Source: Symsagittifera roscoffensis
Lineage: Eukaryota; Xenacoelomorpha; Acoela; Convolutidae
Length of the DNA stretch: 64,000 nt
Assembly (NCBI RefSeq): GCF_963678635.1
Contig: NC_087071.1
Span: 33,594,141-33,658,140 of the forward strand
Direction: 5' to 3'
Part shown: positions 9,664-22,940 of the stretch, in pieces
How positions within the stretch are numbered: position 1 is the stretch's first letter
Layout: each line of letters starts with the position of its first letter
Translations under genes and position numbers: made by a program
Notes under the pieces: model-generated
Told to the model about the DNA's origin: nothing
The model's input: only the letters and a program-made list of their open reading frames with translations
The model's database searches: none

Positions 9664-11769
9664 TCATCTGCAGATATCAACCCTAGTGCTGCCCTCCTAA
9701 AACAGCATGTTTAATGCCAACCTCATGATAATTAATATATGCGTAAATTTTCGGGTTGTGGAAAACAAAATATGTTTTTTTTTAAAGTTGTATCCTGATT
9801 TTTTCCCTTTTCCCTCTCAAAAATTCTTTTCTCACATCGAAAATTGGTTTAAATTGATCTAAAATTTGATATCATTCTCTTCATGATTGATTCAATAACT
9901 TTACAAAATTTTTAAACAATGCAGTGGCTGGGGCAAAAAAATTAAAAGCAAACTCGAAAACTGACAGACTCGTTTGGTAAGTTTTGCAGCAAGCCATCAA
10001 GCTTTAAAACCCAAACTTTGGTTTTTAACAAAACAGCTACTAGTCGAACGATGAGTTTTTGAGAACAATCACCTGATTTTAGGATAGCTGCCATATCTCT
10101 TGCAAGCGAAGTGATGCGTCTGGACTCGTCTTCTGTGAATCTGATGTTTTCCGATTCCAACTTGAAGTTCAAGAAATCAGTAGCGTTGTTTATTGTTTTT
10201 GTCAGCTTTTTCGGCAAAATTGCACCACGGCACCAAGCTTTTCCTTCCAGTAGGTTATCTATCTTACAACTTAGTCGATAAGTTTCAGCTGAGCGTCCAC
10301 TTTTTTTTTGAACCTCTAAAACAGCAGCTTTGAGGTTTTGTAAAGTTTTTTCTTCTTGGTGGCATAATTCGTGAGCCCCGTAAAAATCTCCCATCATCAA
10401 ACAAGACGTTGCAAGCTTTGGCTGTATTTGAAAGAATTTGTATCGAGTTGAGTTAAAATCAATTAAGAAAAAAACTGCATGTAACAAAATGGTAAACAGA
10501 ACAGGTGAAGAATGGTTTTATACTATACGTTTCATGGTTTACCTTCTTATCTCACATTAGAAAAGTCTGTTTTGTTTAGACTGAATTGAACGTTTTCACC
10601 GGACTAAACATTAACACGAAGAGAACAGTAATTCAATTTTTTTTCTGACAAAACAAAAATTACCATGTGTTTTTTACACCAGTTTGGCTAAAACTGATTT
10701 ATTTTTGGTATACCTGAAGGTGTTATTGGTATAACATACGACTGTTAGTTTGCAACTCAAATAAATATGTTAGAACATTGACTGAGTACTGATGCAATTT
10801 AATGAAAAAAAAACACAGTTTTTACCAACAAAATCTGAAAATTTTTAATAGTTGAGTAAAACATTACGATAAAAAACAGCAGATATCTATTAAATAATTG
10901 CGTTTATACAAATTGATTCAGTACCACACATTTTTTACATTGAAAAACAATGGTAAGCACAGTCAAAAAGAGAAATAGAATTATTATTTTACCAGACTTC
11001 TTAACATTTATCAATTTTTAAATTTTCGTCTTACGCATAGTAGCTCTCACGTGCGGTTTTCGATTTTACCTATGCGTAAACACAATAAAACTTTAACTAC
11101 GTTTTAAAATGAGCATAAAATTATTATTAAATTGACAAAAATCAAGATTTATTTTGTTTTTGAAAGCTTTTATACTACCGAGCGCATCAGCGATAGTGAA
11201 AACAGTGTTCGTTTTTTTGAGAAACTTTTATAAGGAAAACAAGCAATCATACGTTTCATTTGTGTTGGTTCATCATTGTTTTTAGTCAAATCATAATTTT
11301 CAACCAAAAAACAACTGAAGAAGTTTTGAAAAATTTGAAAAACAAATTGTAAAACAGTTTGCATACAAGGCTAGTGTGTAATATTGTCATAATCGTTTGT
11401 AAAAGAAACTATTCAGCGAGATTATCGGCTAAAGCATCAAAACTAAAAGCTTAGACAAAAACATAGCTTATGAAAAATTCCTTCTCAAATATATAACCAG
11501 CTGTGAACAACAGGAACACTAATTGTTCAAGGATCCCGCAAGTTTATCCAAAATGTTAAAATAATTTTCGCTTTCCGCGAAAAAACTATTCCGAATGATC
11601 GACGAGGTTTCCAAGCAACTGAAACTTGAAAGCTTGAACAGTTTTTCAGAAACCAATTCAAGTTGAAGATACAAATACCTCACAAGTTTTGATTAACTTC
11701 AATTGATTCTTTCAATGAAGCTATAAATTGTTCTACTCTCGCTGATGTCAGTTTTTTAACTGATTGCAT
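9664..11769 (-). CDS. Spliced gene of at least five exons, helical protein of unknown function
   Basis: Minus-strand exons with consistent phases: 11769-11684 (ATG, starts MQSVKKLTSARVEQFIASLK; donor gtgagg, phase 2), 11618-11520 (acceptor gtttcag, phase 2), 11314-11179 (acceptor cttcttcag; donor gtagta, phase 0), 10421-9966 (acceptor aatacag; donor gtcagt, phase 0) and 9696-9664 (acceptor ttttag, TGA). Total about 268 residues. The product is Leu/Lys/Glu-rich, probably all-helical and soluble, without signal peptide or membrane segment; the largest exon contains NATDFLNFKLESENIRFTED. The first exon might extend upstream by another splice. The donor after 11520 (gtgttc) is weak. No family is recognised. 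It is divergent from the gene at 11768-13061 and starts beside it. Confidence 0.6.
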
Positions 11770-13061
11770 GAAAATGACATCATCCTCACCACACAGTTCA
11801 ACAGAAATAGGTCAGTAATTTTTTCAACACTTTTCATCGAAACCAAGGTTATATAATGAATAAGGTAAGACATTGAAAGTTTTTCCTAGTTCAATTTTTG
11901 AATTCTACTTTCTAAAAAAACTTTCTAACTTGATTTGCAATTAGTTTACAGTTGAGTTATACAGTGGTTATAAAGTTTATCGAAAGATAAAAATAGTCTA
12001 CTCATCTCGCATTCTTCATCTCGCCTAAATCACATAAAGTTTTTATAAAAAAAGTTACAGGAAAAAAAATTTGGGTAGTTGGCATTAAAGCGAAGTTTCA
12101 GATTTTTTTGAAAAAATTCAGTTTATAAATTCAACATCTGCGAGCCTTGTAATGTTTAAAAAATCTGAAAAACAAACTCCAAAGCCAACCTTGTTTGTTT
12201 TAAATGTCAACGTTATACTTTTTTTTAGAATCTAACGAATTGACGGCTACTCTAAACGAGGCAATTATATCTTTGATCGATGTCGGCAACCCGAGCAAAA
12301 TAACCAATGCAATCAAGAAACTGCAAAAAACATTGGAAAAGAGTTCAAAGTTTTGGATAAAGCGAGAACCTCTCAAACAAAAATTGGATTTCATTGTAGT
12401 GATCGCTCAAGAAAACGCTGAATGCGTTAGAAAAACATGGGACAAGCTCAAAACTGACAGACCACTAAGAAGGTCTGCTAGCCTACCGGATTTTGTCAGC
12501 TTAGTTTTGCATAAACCACAGCTAGAAACTGTTTGCGCAAAAATCAAGCTGTTGAACAAGTTTCTCACTTTCAAGCTCGACGAAGGACAAGATTACGCAA
12601 AAATTGTGATTGGCGAAACTGATATCAAAACAATCGAAGGCTATTCTGCGATTGTTAAGGCTTTCAGGGACAAAGGTAGGGTTACTTTCATGATGTTACG
12701 TTCAAAACTAATGACTAAGTTAAAAATTATGGAAAAATTTTGTCGTTACTATGTCCAATTGTTGCTGTAAGTTTTATTCGTAAATATTAAAACAAGGTGG
12801 AACGGCTTTGATTTACAACTTTTCTTGCAAGATAAAGATGTTTTCTTTTGACACTTCCCTTCCGAAATCAGAAATCAAACTGAAAATATAAATTTCCTAA
12901 AAGCAGAAAAAAATGCAACGAAACTATACCTAATGTGTGCAGTTACTTTTATATGGTGAACTCGATTTTCAGTTGACAAGTTGCGAGAATTGTCGCCGGG
13001 AAATAATCAAATGACTGATTTCACTGATGACGAATACGAATTACTCTATGGACCAGCGTAG
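11768..13061 (+). CDS. Spliced gene of three exons, helical protein of unknown function
   Basis: The core exon 12229-12675 (acceptor ttttttag, donor gtaggg) joins in phase 1 to 12973-13061 (acceptor gattttcag, ends ELLYGPA and TAG). A candidate first exon, 11768-11810 (ATG, donor gtcagt), also fits phase 1 but overlaps the start of the minus-strand gene and is less certain. The core exon encodes helical, Lys/Leu-rich sequence such as LIDVGNPSKITNAIKKLQKT; the last exon is acidic. Total about 190 residues, no signal peptide or membrane segment. The element FLTFKLDEG resembles FLNFKLESE in the divergent neighbour, so the pair may be distant paralogues; that is a guess. Function unknown. Confidence 0.6.
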
Positions 13062-16000
13062 AAATTGCCAAATGCGACCAACTCATCAAACCTAAAATCG
13101 ATACAAAAACGATTCACAAGAAGATCAATTTTGCACACTGAATTCAAAAATATACTGTATACATTTCACTTAACAACACAATGAAATTTGACTACTATCA
13201 ACTATACTATGAATGCTGGCATATTGTCTTCACGGATTTAATCTCTTCGCTGTGAAATTAATTTGACAAGTTTCAGTTTCATCCACTAACCGTATTTGCT
13301 TAAGTTATCCAGTAAGAGAAATAAAAGCGAAATTTTCTTAACACTGAATACAAGTTGTCTAAACTATCAACAAAAACAAAAGTGATATAAAAACCCCATT
13401 TTCTTGTATTCTGTTTTACAAACGTGTGTTGCCTTTTTGTAAAACCGTTCGTGTACGTGTTTTTAACCAATGTTTTATTTGATGCAGAGCGCAACTTTCT
13501 TTTTTTTTGTTTTTTTTTGTTATATTTTTGGTTACCTTTTTGTATTTGTTGATATGATGTACTTATTAGAATCATTGCTACAGGTTACATTCATCAGATT
13601 CCAGCTAAAAAACTTTGCCTGATTGGTGGTGATAATGAAGTTTATTTTTATCACTAATCATTAACTTTATGATTTCGCCTTTAATTGCACTCCTGAACAG
13701 ATACTCTGGTTCGTCTTTGGAAGGTACAAGATTTCTGTGACTTTTTTTGTTTGAGAATCGTTCGCTCAGATCTAATCAAAAACAAATTCTCCCTATACTA
13801 TCTGACTCTCTGATAAAAACCGTTTTTTTGTGTTGATAATTTTTTACTCGCAATTTTCAATTGGCCTTTGTTCTTGACTTCTCGGTATAGTTCTACAGAC
13901 TAATGATGTGTAACGTTTACACAACTAGTTGAAGAAATGTCCAAAAGGCAGTTTTGCTGGTCGAACACAAAATTGAGAAAGCTTTACAAAATTCATGAAC
14001 TTTATTACACAGCCAAGAAGACATTAATTTTTTGCCACCCAAAAAGGACAGGCACAGGTTTGGAAAAAAAAATCGGTCGTGAGGATGTTTGCAAGGATGC
14101 TTCCATATCAATAACCCCTATAAACCTACTTTTGATATTTTGGCTAATTTAAGCCTTCAGAACACGTTTTCTCTTCAATTAGAAAAATGTTGTTTGATTT
14201 GTCCATGTAAATAAAAATTTTGGAATTTACTATGTCCCATGACGGTACACGAGTTAAGGTAAAATAACTTGAAAGACTCAGTCAAGCTTTTTTTTCAGTC
14301 CGTGCTTTCATCAAAAAACATTTTCAATACAAAATTCAATTGGTACCATGGATCAAGTATAGATTCACACTCCATTTTGCATTTTTAAATTCCTTTAGTT
14401 AATTTCAGCAGACCACTATGTGTAGGTGCTTCTTAAGTTTTGTATTATTGGGTGCAGTGAGCCTTGTGAATTTTCCGGCAATATCTCGATTTTTTGTGCG
14501 CTCCAGGTTTTTAACAATATACAAAATTTTGCACCAACAGATGAAGATTTGTCCAAAGGGCAGTTTTTCCAGTGGAAATCAAAACAGCTAATATTTATAA
14601 TTGTCATGAATTTTGAAATACAGCCGTTCATCTTTATTTCTTTTACCACTTTACTTTTGTAGCAATAACAAATGTCTATGTTTTTACAGACAATTTTAAA
14701 AAATATTACCTTTACTGATCAGTATGACAAAAATGATGTTTTCCAATCAGTGCGCAAAAATTTTATTCTAAGTTCAAAGCTAACCTTGTTTGCTGTTTAA
14801 CGACAACTAAAACTATTCTGCACCTAGAATATTAAAAAATATAGTCTATGAATGGATGCAATGGTTTCGTCAAAATGAGATAATAATCAAACAAGCATAC
14901 CTATTTTCAAAAATTCAGCAAATCCTCAATTCGAAAACCAGAGAGTACTGTGAGTAAACTTGGTTCGACCTATTTTATTGAGGGTGGCAAATAAATTGAT
15001 AGCTATTACAAAAATCATTTTTTTTTAAATTTAACTAATATATCTGAAAGTTTTATTCTTCAGCTCGACTGTCCGCTTTTTATTCGAACCTGGTTTGGTT
15101 CCTAATTAAGTGCAAATTGATAACAAATGATGTTTTTTGGTTTGACAAAAATCAGTGTTATCTAATATGAAGAAAAAAAAACTGATACTTCTAGAAACCA
15201 ATGAAGAAACATATAATAACTAGGTGATTATGATTTTTCCAGGTGGGAATGTACGAAGACTGAGGTGTTCCTGAAAAAACTAAACCAGAGCTGATAAGAA
15301 CCAGTGTACCTAATTATGCGCAAATTGGTAAAAATTGAGATAATTTCTGTTCTTTTGGTCAGTTGGCAAGAAAAACACAGAGTTATCTGATTTCGGAAAC
15401 AAATGATACTTTTAGAAACCAATGACGAAACATATAATGAGTTGTTGATTATGATTTTTTTCTTAGAGGGAGCGTACGGATACTGTTACTAAAAAAAATA
15501 AATCAGAAAAAAATCAACTGTCATCGAAAAAACCAAAATTTCTTCGTAAAACAAAAATTATAGCTTTTTGTCAGCTTCAGAAAAGTTTGAAAGTAGTCAA
15601 TTAGTCTTACTCAAGTTCCGGGTGACTATGGTTTTATTGATCAGTAGGCTCGCATTATCTTTCCTACCATGTCAAAATCCGATAAAAGTATCAGGCGACG
15701 ACCAGTAGCCTGAAGAATCTTGATTCGGGAACTACTGGTTGCTGAATGATTTTGTTTGGATTCGAAGATATAAATGTTTTTTTAATAAAATATCAGACTT
15801 TCGAATACATCTGCAAGTAGAAAAGACGTTATGTTTTGCATAAAAGCTTAGATTTACCACTTAACTAGAACCACAAAAATTTCGAAAAGTTTTAGAATAA
15901 AAAAATTAGCGTAATTGGAACTGAGATTTAAGTTTAAAATCCTCCTTTCAGAGATTTTGATATGTCTCAACTTTTGTCTAAAACTACGCAATAAAAGTAA

Positions 16001-16084
16001 ATTTTAGACAATTTAAGGTAAAAATCCTGCAAGGAAACTTGAGAAGATGTGTTTCTTCCTTGAAGCACGGTGTTCATTGATTCA
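13062..16084. other. Largely non-coding, two weak exon candidates and a local duplication
   Basis: Two plus-strand segments share a similar motif: EEMSKRQFCWS within 13937-14058 and DEDLSKGQFFQWKSKQ within 14504-14610 (the latter after a ctccag acceptor). They may be decayed duplicate exons. 15062-15235 and 15240-15475 are diverged direct repeats sharing gaaaccaatga(a/c)gaaacatataat. Nothing else convincing is seen; runs of T/A dominate. Confidence 0.4.
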
Positions 16085-16830
16085 CTTGCCTTGTATTACG
16101 GGCTGTTCAAGACAAAAATCTACGTTGTACTGAGACTGTGTCTTGTTTCGCGGCAATCTCAAGATTCCTCGCAGGGCGAGGGCAGGCACACACCAACCTG
16201 ACTGACAACGTCACTAATTTCATAGGTGCTGCGAAGGATTTAAGAGAACATGTAGATAATTGCAACAAATAAAAAAATTGAGAAAACCTATGCTTACAAA
16301 CATCGTTTGGAAATTCAACACCTGTGAATCGCCTCATTTTGGTTTAAAAAAATGTGAGCGTTGGGTCCAAAGCTGCAAAGGAGGTATGATTGCAGGTTTA
16401 GCATATCGATCCATAACAGATGAGAGCTTGAGTAAAATTTGTCAGGTCGAGTAAACTAAATTCAAGACCACTGACGCCATTGAGCGATGACTCAATTGAT
16501 ATTGAAGCGCTTACACCCAGTGACTTTCTCATTGGTAGACCCAAAATATTTGTTTCCTATATGATTATTGACGGACGGTGTTCCTGTTTCAGAAAGGCTT
16601 TTCAAACTTTGCAAGAAATAATTTGGCTGAATATCTTGAATATCTACGACAATGGAAAACCCTTTCTTATTAGACCGAAATAACCACTGGGAGTCTTAGT
16701 ATGGGTTATTGGCGACTCAATTCAAGTATGTGATTACAAGATAGCCCATGTTGTAGAATTGTACCAACCAAAGACTGGATTACCAGGACAGCAACGGTCA
16801 AAACGTCAAGCAAGACTTACAAAGGACCTG
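16085..16830 (+). pseudogene. BEL/Pao-type integrase relic
   Basis: Broken frames retain hallmarks of the integrase core and C-terminal part of BEL/Pao retrotransposons: RFLAGRGQAHTNLTDNVTNF (second catalytic Asp region), IGAAKDLREH, then WKFNTCESPHFGLKKCERWV (the usual W-x-F-x-P-x2-P-H-F-G-G-x-W-E block with the third catalytic residue region altered), and LRPLTPLSDD followed by LTPSDFLIGRP (conserved block after the core). Stops and frameshifts occur at 16268, 16335-16400, 16452 and 16681. No LTR or reverse transcriptase was found nearby. A long-dead fragment. Confidence 0.8.
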
Positions 16831-19800
16831 TGAAATGTTGCCATTTTTCTACTCCAATTTTTTTCCACAGCAAAACAGGGCCGGCCATGTTGGCGCCAGC
16901 AAAGAAATTAGAATTAAAAAATAATTTGATAATTTGTGCGAAATCAAGGCCAGATGTCTTAACCATTCATATCAATTACTTTTTATTGTGCTTATTTGAC
17001 TCATGTTTTTGTACCAAAAAACCATATGTTTTATTTAATTATTTTTTGATTAGGTTGGTAAACTTTTTTTATATCTGAAATTGAAGAACGTTTCCGTTGC
17101 AAGCAAATTTCTTGCCTCCGAACTTTAGAGCATTTAGATCATCATGATTTACACTTATTTGATGCTAAATATTAAGCTTGTGTGGCCGAGTTCTGAAAAG
17201 GCAGTTAAATAAACATTTTTCACATATTTCGCTCGTAACTCTTTCAAAACGTTTGTTGGGCACTTTTCTATTGTCTGGGAAAAAGATTGTCAAAATAATT
17301 GAAAATTTGAGCAGATTAGGACCGGCGTAAGGCTCGATTTGAAATGTTGAGAATTAACAGCGGTTAGAGGTACCATGAGTTAGGAAAAACTATTTTCAAA
17401 AAAAATATATGAAAAATGATGATCTGAAGCAGTTTTTTTGTGCAATTCATAATCACTCACCATTTTTTTGCTTGTGTTGAAACTGTAACTGCAAATGATA
17501 CAAATTTCAAGATGTGAGCTAAAGCGTGTCTTCAAAATGATTGCTGAACTGTACAACTTTTCACCTTGTTTATAAAACAGACTACAATATTTACACCCAC
17601 ACATTTGATCAAATTAGTTCACATGGGTTGATGCAAGTTACTTTGATGCGCTTTCCACAGATGAAAAACTGCTGGTCACGCAATTTTCTTTAGTTCCAAA
17701 TTTAGAGAAAGTTGATAATAATCTTTATGAGAAAAATTTACATTTTACCATGAAAGAAATTTCTACGACAAGATGTTTGTTCATGAATTAAAAAAATATT
17801 GTTTTTTGCTTTCATTTTATTCTTGTGTTTTAGAGGAAAAAAAAACAATTCATTTCTTTTCTCAATCGACAAATTTCAGTGGTTAACTGGCCATATCTCA
17901 TGAACAAACTGTTTTGATTTGTGCTATATGACTTAATTAGGTAGATTTCAATCAAAAAATAGCTCAAAACGGTAATTGTTTGCATATGGTTAGAGATTTT
18001 TAAATCCAAAAATAGAAAGTTTAAAAGTCATTGCCTTTTTTGACAGAACAACAGTTATAATGTCTATATTCGAGCATAAAACCGTTGAAAGTGTTAATGA
18101 TAAAAGTTTTCATGCTGAGTTTTGTGTGAAAATTGTTTCAGACAAAAACGCTCAGGTTTTATTTAAAAAGTAATGATCCTATACATGGAAAATGTACCAA
18201 ACTTTCTGAAAGAAGCAAAAAGATGAATTAATTTTTGAATATAATGATGAGTTAACCCAAGAAGGGATGGAAAATCCTTACGAGGCCTAGCTGTGGACTA
18301 GATAGGCGCAGATTTTTGTGTCCATAACTTTCTAGATTTAAGAAGCAAACACTAATCATTCCATGTACAAATAAGTACAAAAAAGACAGTCGAAATTTTT
18401 TTCGAGCGCAAAATTAAAAATTTTTCTCCGCCAGTATCCGTCATTTTTGCGTGGAATGATTAACGCAAGTTCAATCCGGATTTTTTTTACCATCACAACC
18501 GATGTGCCGCAACGCCATATCAAAATTGATATTTTCTTCTATTTGTTCTCTGCAGAAAAACGGATGCAAAAGTTCTTGATACAGTCTTATTGTTACTGAT
18601 CAAAGTACATCTTCCTGATTTTTCAACCTCTGTAAGGGCCGGGCCACTTCCCTCTCGTCTCTTAGACAGCAATCCCAAAAGCCGAAAATAAAATGCCCAT
18701 AATTATTGAAGACTTCATTTTTGTACAATTTTTATGGGCGTTTTGAGGTATCAAAAAACGCTTTGAGATAGCTTCGAAATAGCTTAAAGATATCGAAACA
18801 TAAAAAAAAACTATGCGATTCTTGAAATTAAAATTTTGCAATCAAGGAAAAAAGACTTTTCAGAAGTGAAAGTTTTGATACCAATTTACCTTATTGAAGA
18901 ATTGAGTTTCCTTTGATGTTAAAACAGCTGCGGTCATGGTTTTGACAGATTGAAATAATTTTGTTTGCTATTCGAGAGACCACTGCAAAATCATCCGTTC
19001 ACAACTGTTTCACGTATTTCGGCATAGAATGTTACCTTTATTGGTCACCGAAAGGTTTTTACGACCTCATTGTGTCAATTTTTAAGTGAGGTGAATAAGA
19101 TCCGTGCTATTTTAGAAGTTCCTTGGAACAAATTTGTATAAAAATGAACATATTTTATGACAGCAAATAAAGGCAGGAAATAATTTTCAGTTTAGTTCAA
19201 TTTTACTCTTCTCAATCAAAAACTAAATTTCATCAAACATCAAGCGAAAATATTTTTCCTTGTTATTGAATATAGCAAAAAATAATTGTTTCGAGAATAT
19301 TTAATTTGAAGAAGTGTTGAGAGCAGAAAAATTCAGCTCGTTTTGTGAAATCATTCCGTTTTTTTTACGGGCTTCCAAAACTTTAATTGACCTAATTTAC
19401 CTCAATTTCTTGAAACAAAAAACTGATTGATTTCATATGTAATTTTCAATCTACCGGAAATCTCAACGAACATGATTAACTAGTAAGCTTGAATTGTTTC
19501 AATGCTTAAAAGTGATCGGTCGCACTCATTTGTTTTTTGAAATTTGAATGAAAAATCTGGATTTTGACTTTTTTCTCGCAAAAGATTGAGTTGAACTCAG
19601 TTTTTATTTCAAGGAACTTCAATTTTCACAAAAAATATTAATATATTTTTGATTACATTCATATTTACATTCATGATTACATTCATAATTGCAGTATGAT
19701 AATATTCATCATAAGTTACGTTTCTTTTCGTTTGTTAATTCTTTTTAAAATTTTGTTAGTATCAATCCACTTCCATCAGTTTTTTATAGAAGTTTCCGAG

Positions 19801-22800
19801 CAAAATTTTATGGCCTGATCATCAGTTCTGAGGAAAATTTTTAACGTGCCTTATAAAGTTAGTTTAAAAATTTTTTTAATTGTTAGTTTCGAGAAAAAAC
19901 AGCCTGACAAAAAAACTGTCTTGCAATCTTGTCACCACGCGAATGATATAACTGCAGCATATTCTTTTTGGTTGCAAAAAAAACTTCGCTCATTAAAATA
20001 GCTTAGTTTAGATTATGGGGACATTACAGAAAATGTATTTAGACACACCTAATGCCCATTCATAGTTCCGTTCCGATTTGTAGAGACCACATTTCAAAAC
20101 AGATATAAAAATCTATCAGCGATAGAAGTTAGAAAAATCAGATTATTTCAAAATAATTTACTCAATACGGGTATGTGAGTGGTTTTTATCAATTCAAAAC
20201 ATATTTAGTTCATTGAGCTTTTTGCTACGTTTTTTTAGATAAATGGTTGCGGTTGTTTTGAAAAAAAAACTTGAAATTTCGTTAAAAAAAACAAGAATAG
20301 AAAGGACCTAGCATTAACTAATCTAATAACAATTATTGTCTCAAAATTACAGAGGAAGGTTGCTTAGTTGTTTCAATGAGTTATTTTGACTCACTATAGT
20401 ATGTTGATCTTAGAAGTACCTTGTTTGTATTGTATTATTTTTATTACATAAGCAAACAGATTTTTTTTTGTTTAAATGCATTACTTTTTTTAAACACAGA
20501 TTTGTAAGGTCAACAGAATCAACTCAATCTGAAGTGGACCAAGAAGTGAAAAATTGATCCGATTTGATTTTTTGAAGAATTTCTTTGATGTTAAAACATT
20601 GAAACTCATAGCTTTTTCAGAATTAAGTGATTTTGATTTTTAATCGACAGACCGCCATCAAAAACGTTCATGTCCACTGACAACTGTGTGTATGAGCTAA
20701 CCTTTCAAGTTCGTACAACAAGTTGACGACTTTGATTTGTCTTTGAAGTCTTATGTGTTAATGAAAAGAACATTAAAGTCAAAATTTGGTCACCAAATTG
20801 TTTTTAAGAACTCATCATGTCAACTTCAGGTGTCCAATCAGTTAAAAATTTTGGTTAAGATGTTGGTCGCAACATATTGGTATGAAGCTGAACATATTTT
20901 ATGAGCAACAAATTTGACTATTTCTTCCGCTTTTTAGCTTTAAAAAAAGCTCAGTTTTGTTCTTAAAATATTGATTGAACTTCTATTGACATCAATTGAC
21001 CTCAATTGTTTGAAACATAACTTTTATTGAACTCACTTAGTAATTCGATTCGACCAAAATAAACGAATACAGCTAACCAATTAGCTTGAACCGTTATAAC
21101 TCTTAAAGGTGATCGATTAATTTTATTTTTTTGAAATCAGCATAAAAATCTGTAATTTGGTTTTTCTCGGAAAAGATTGAGCTCAACTCAGTTTTTATTA
21201 CAAAGATTTTCACAAATTTCACAACTCATTCAGATCTGATACGTGCTTACCGTCATTATCTCAATTTTTTAAGTTTTTTCTTATCAATTCTTTAATTGAT
21301 AAAATAGAAGGCAAAAGGTCTTAGTTTCCATCAACTATAGATTTCATAAGTTTTTTCTAGAATCTTTCAAACTATTTTTTATGGATTGTTTATCAACTCT
21401 TGTAAAAAAGATAACGTGCCTTCTAGATTTAGTTTAAATTTGAAAAAAATATCCTCTAGCTTCGAGTGTAGAACAGCTTGACCACATTGAATAGCAATCT
21501 TGCAACCACAAAAAAAGATATAAATGCAAAAAAATTGGCCTATAGTCGCAATAAAGAGCTTTGCTCAACAAAATAGCGAAGTGTAAATTATGGGGACATG
21601 ACAGAAAACGGACATAAAAATGGTTGATAGCCAATTATAGTTCCTCTTCAATTGTTGAATATTAAAGAGCTTTGGTCAACAAAAAAGCTTAATTTGGATT
21701 ATGAAGACATAACAAAAAATGGTTTTAGACATGCCTGATAACCAATCACAGTTCCTCCTTGATTCGCAAAGACCACATTATAACAGAAGAATTGGATTTT
21801 TTAAAATAACATACGCAAAATGGATATGTGAGCTTCTATCAATTGAAAACAATTTTTCATATTGAGCATTTTTGTTATTTGTACGGGTTGTTTATCAATT
21901 TTTATGGATTGTTCATCAATTCTGGGAAAAAATTTTTAACGTGTCTTCTAAAGGTAGTTTGAAATTTAAAAAAATAACAATTCTAGCTTCGGATGTACCA
22001 CATCTTGACCAAACTGTTTTGCAATCTTGTCACCACGCAAAAGATATAAATGCAACATATTCGTCTCTAGTCGCAAAAATGATTTTTGCTCAACAAAAAA
22101 AAGCTTAGTCGGGATCTGGGGACATAACAGAAACCGGACTTAGACATGGCTGATAGTCAATCATAGTTCCTCTCCGGTTGCTTAGTCTGGATTATGTGGA
22201 CACAACAGAAAAAGGACTTGGACATGCCTGATAGCCAATCAAAGTTCCTCCGATTCGCAAAGACCACATATCAAAACAGATCTACTGGCGATAGAAGTTA
22301 GAAAAACCGGATTTGCTAAAAAATTTTATTTACTCAATACGAGATGAGGCTTTTTATCAGTTCAAAACAGATTTATCTTTTGAGTTTTTTGCCACGAGAG
22401 AATTTGAAAGTATCCTAAATCTGAAAATCACTAATGATAGAGGTAAGATTTTTTTGAAACAAATTACCCAATACGGATTTGAGGGTTTTTCATCGATGCA
22501 AAACAGACTTATAGTTTCGAGTTTTTTTGTTTTTGTAAATACTTTAACACTTGCGGATGTTATTACCGAAAAAAACCTTAAAAATAAGTGAAAAATTAAA
22601 CATCGAAATGATCTAGCATTGTTTAATAATCTTAGTAATTGTTGTCATCAAATCGCAGATGTTCTGTGAAAGTTGTTTAGTTGTTTTTCTGAGTTACGTT
22701 AACTTATTATAAATTTTTGATCCCAGAAGCAATCCGATTCCCTTGTTTATGGTCTTTAATTTGTGCTTGAACTGTAATGTAAAACTGCTATAGTTTTTTA

Positions 22801-22940
22801 GGCCAGTAAAGTCGACTCAAGCAGGAGAGGACCTAAAATATTCTCGAACGACGGAGGTGGATGATTTTTCTCGAACGTTGGACGAAAAGTTATTAAAAAC
22901 ACTGATGACATTCAATTGAATGAATGAAAAACGAGCTTTT
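16831..22940. other. Non-coding, repeat-rich DNA
   Basis: No gene is supported. A block at about 18880-20450 is echoed, much diverged, at about 20560-21900: both contain tttgatgttaaaaca, then attgacctcaatt, then ctcaactcagtttttatt, then a module with taacgtgcctt. The module gacataacagaaaa...gacatg(g)ctgatagccaatcatagttcctc...gattcgcaaagaccacat occurs about five times, near 20018, 21592, 21700, 22120 and 22190, forming an irregular satellite. Reading frames here are short and lie in repeats. Confidence 0.5.

Noticed and set aside
11768-11810. Taking the first exon of the plus-strand helical gene as firm
   Set aside because: Phase and donor fit, but the same DNA reads well as the first exon of the divergent minus-strand gene, so it is kept only as a candidate within that gene entry.
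16107-16337. Minus-strand frame in the integrase relic
   Set aside because: It is the antisense shadow of recognisable BEL/Pao integrase motifs on the plus strand.
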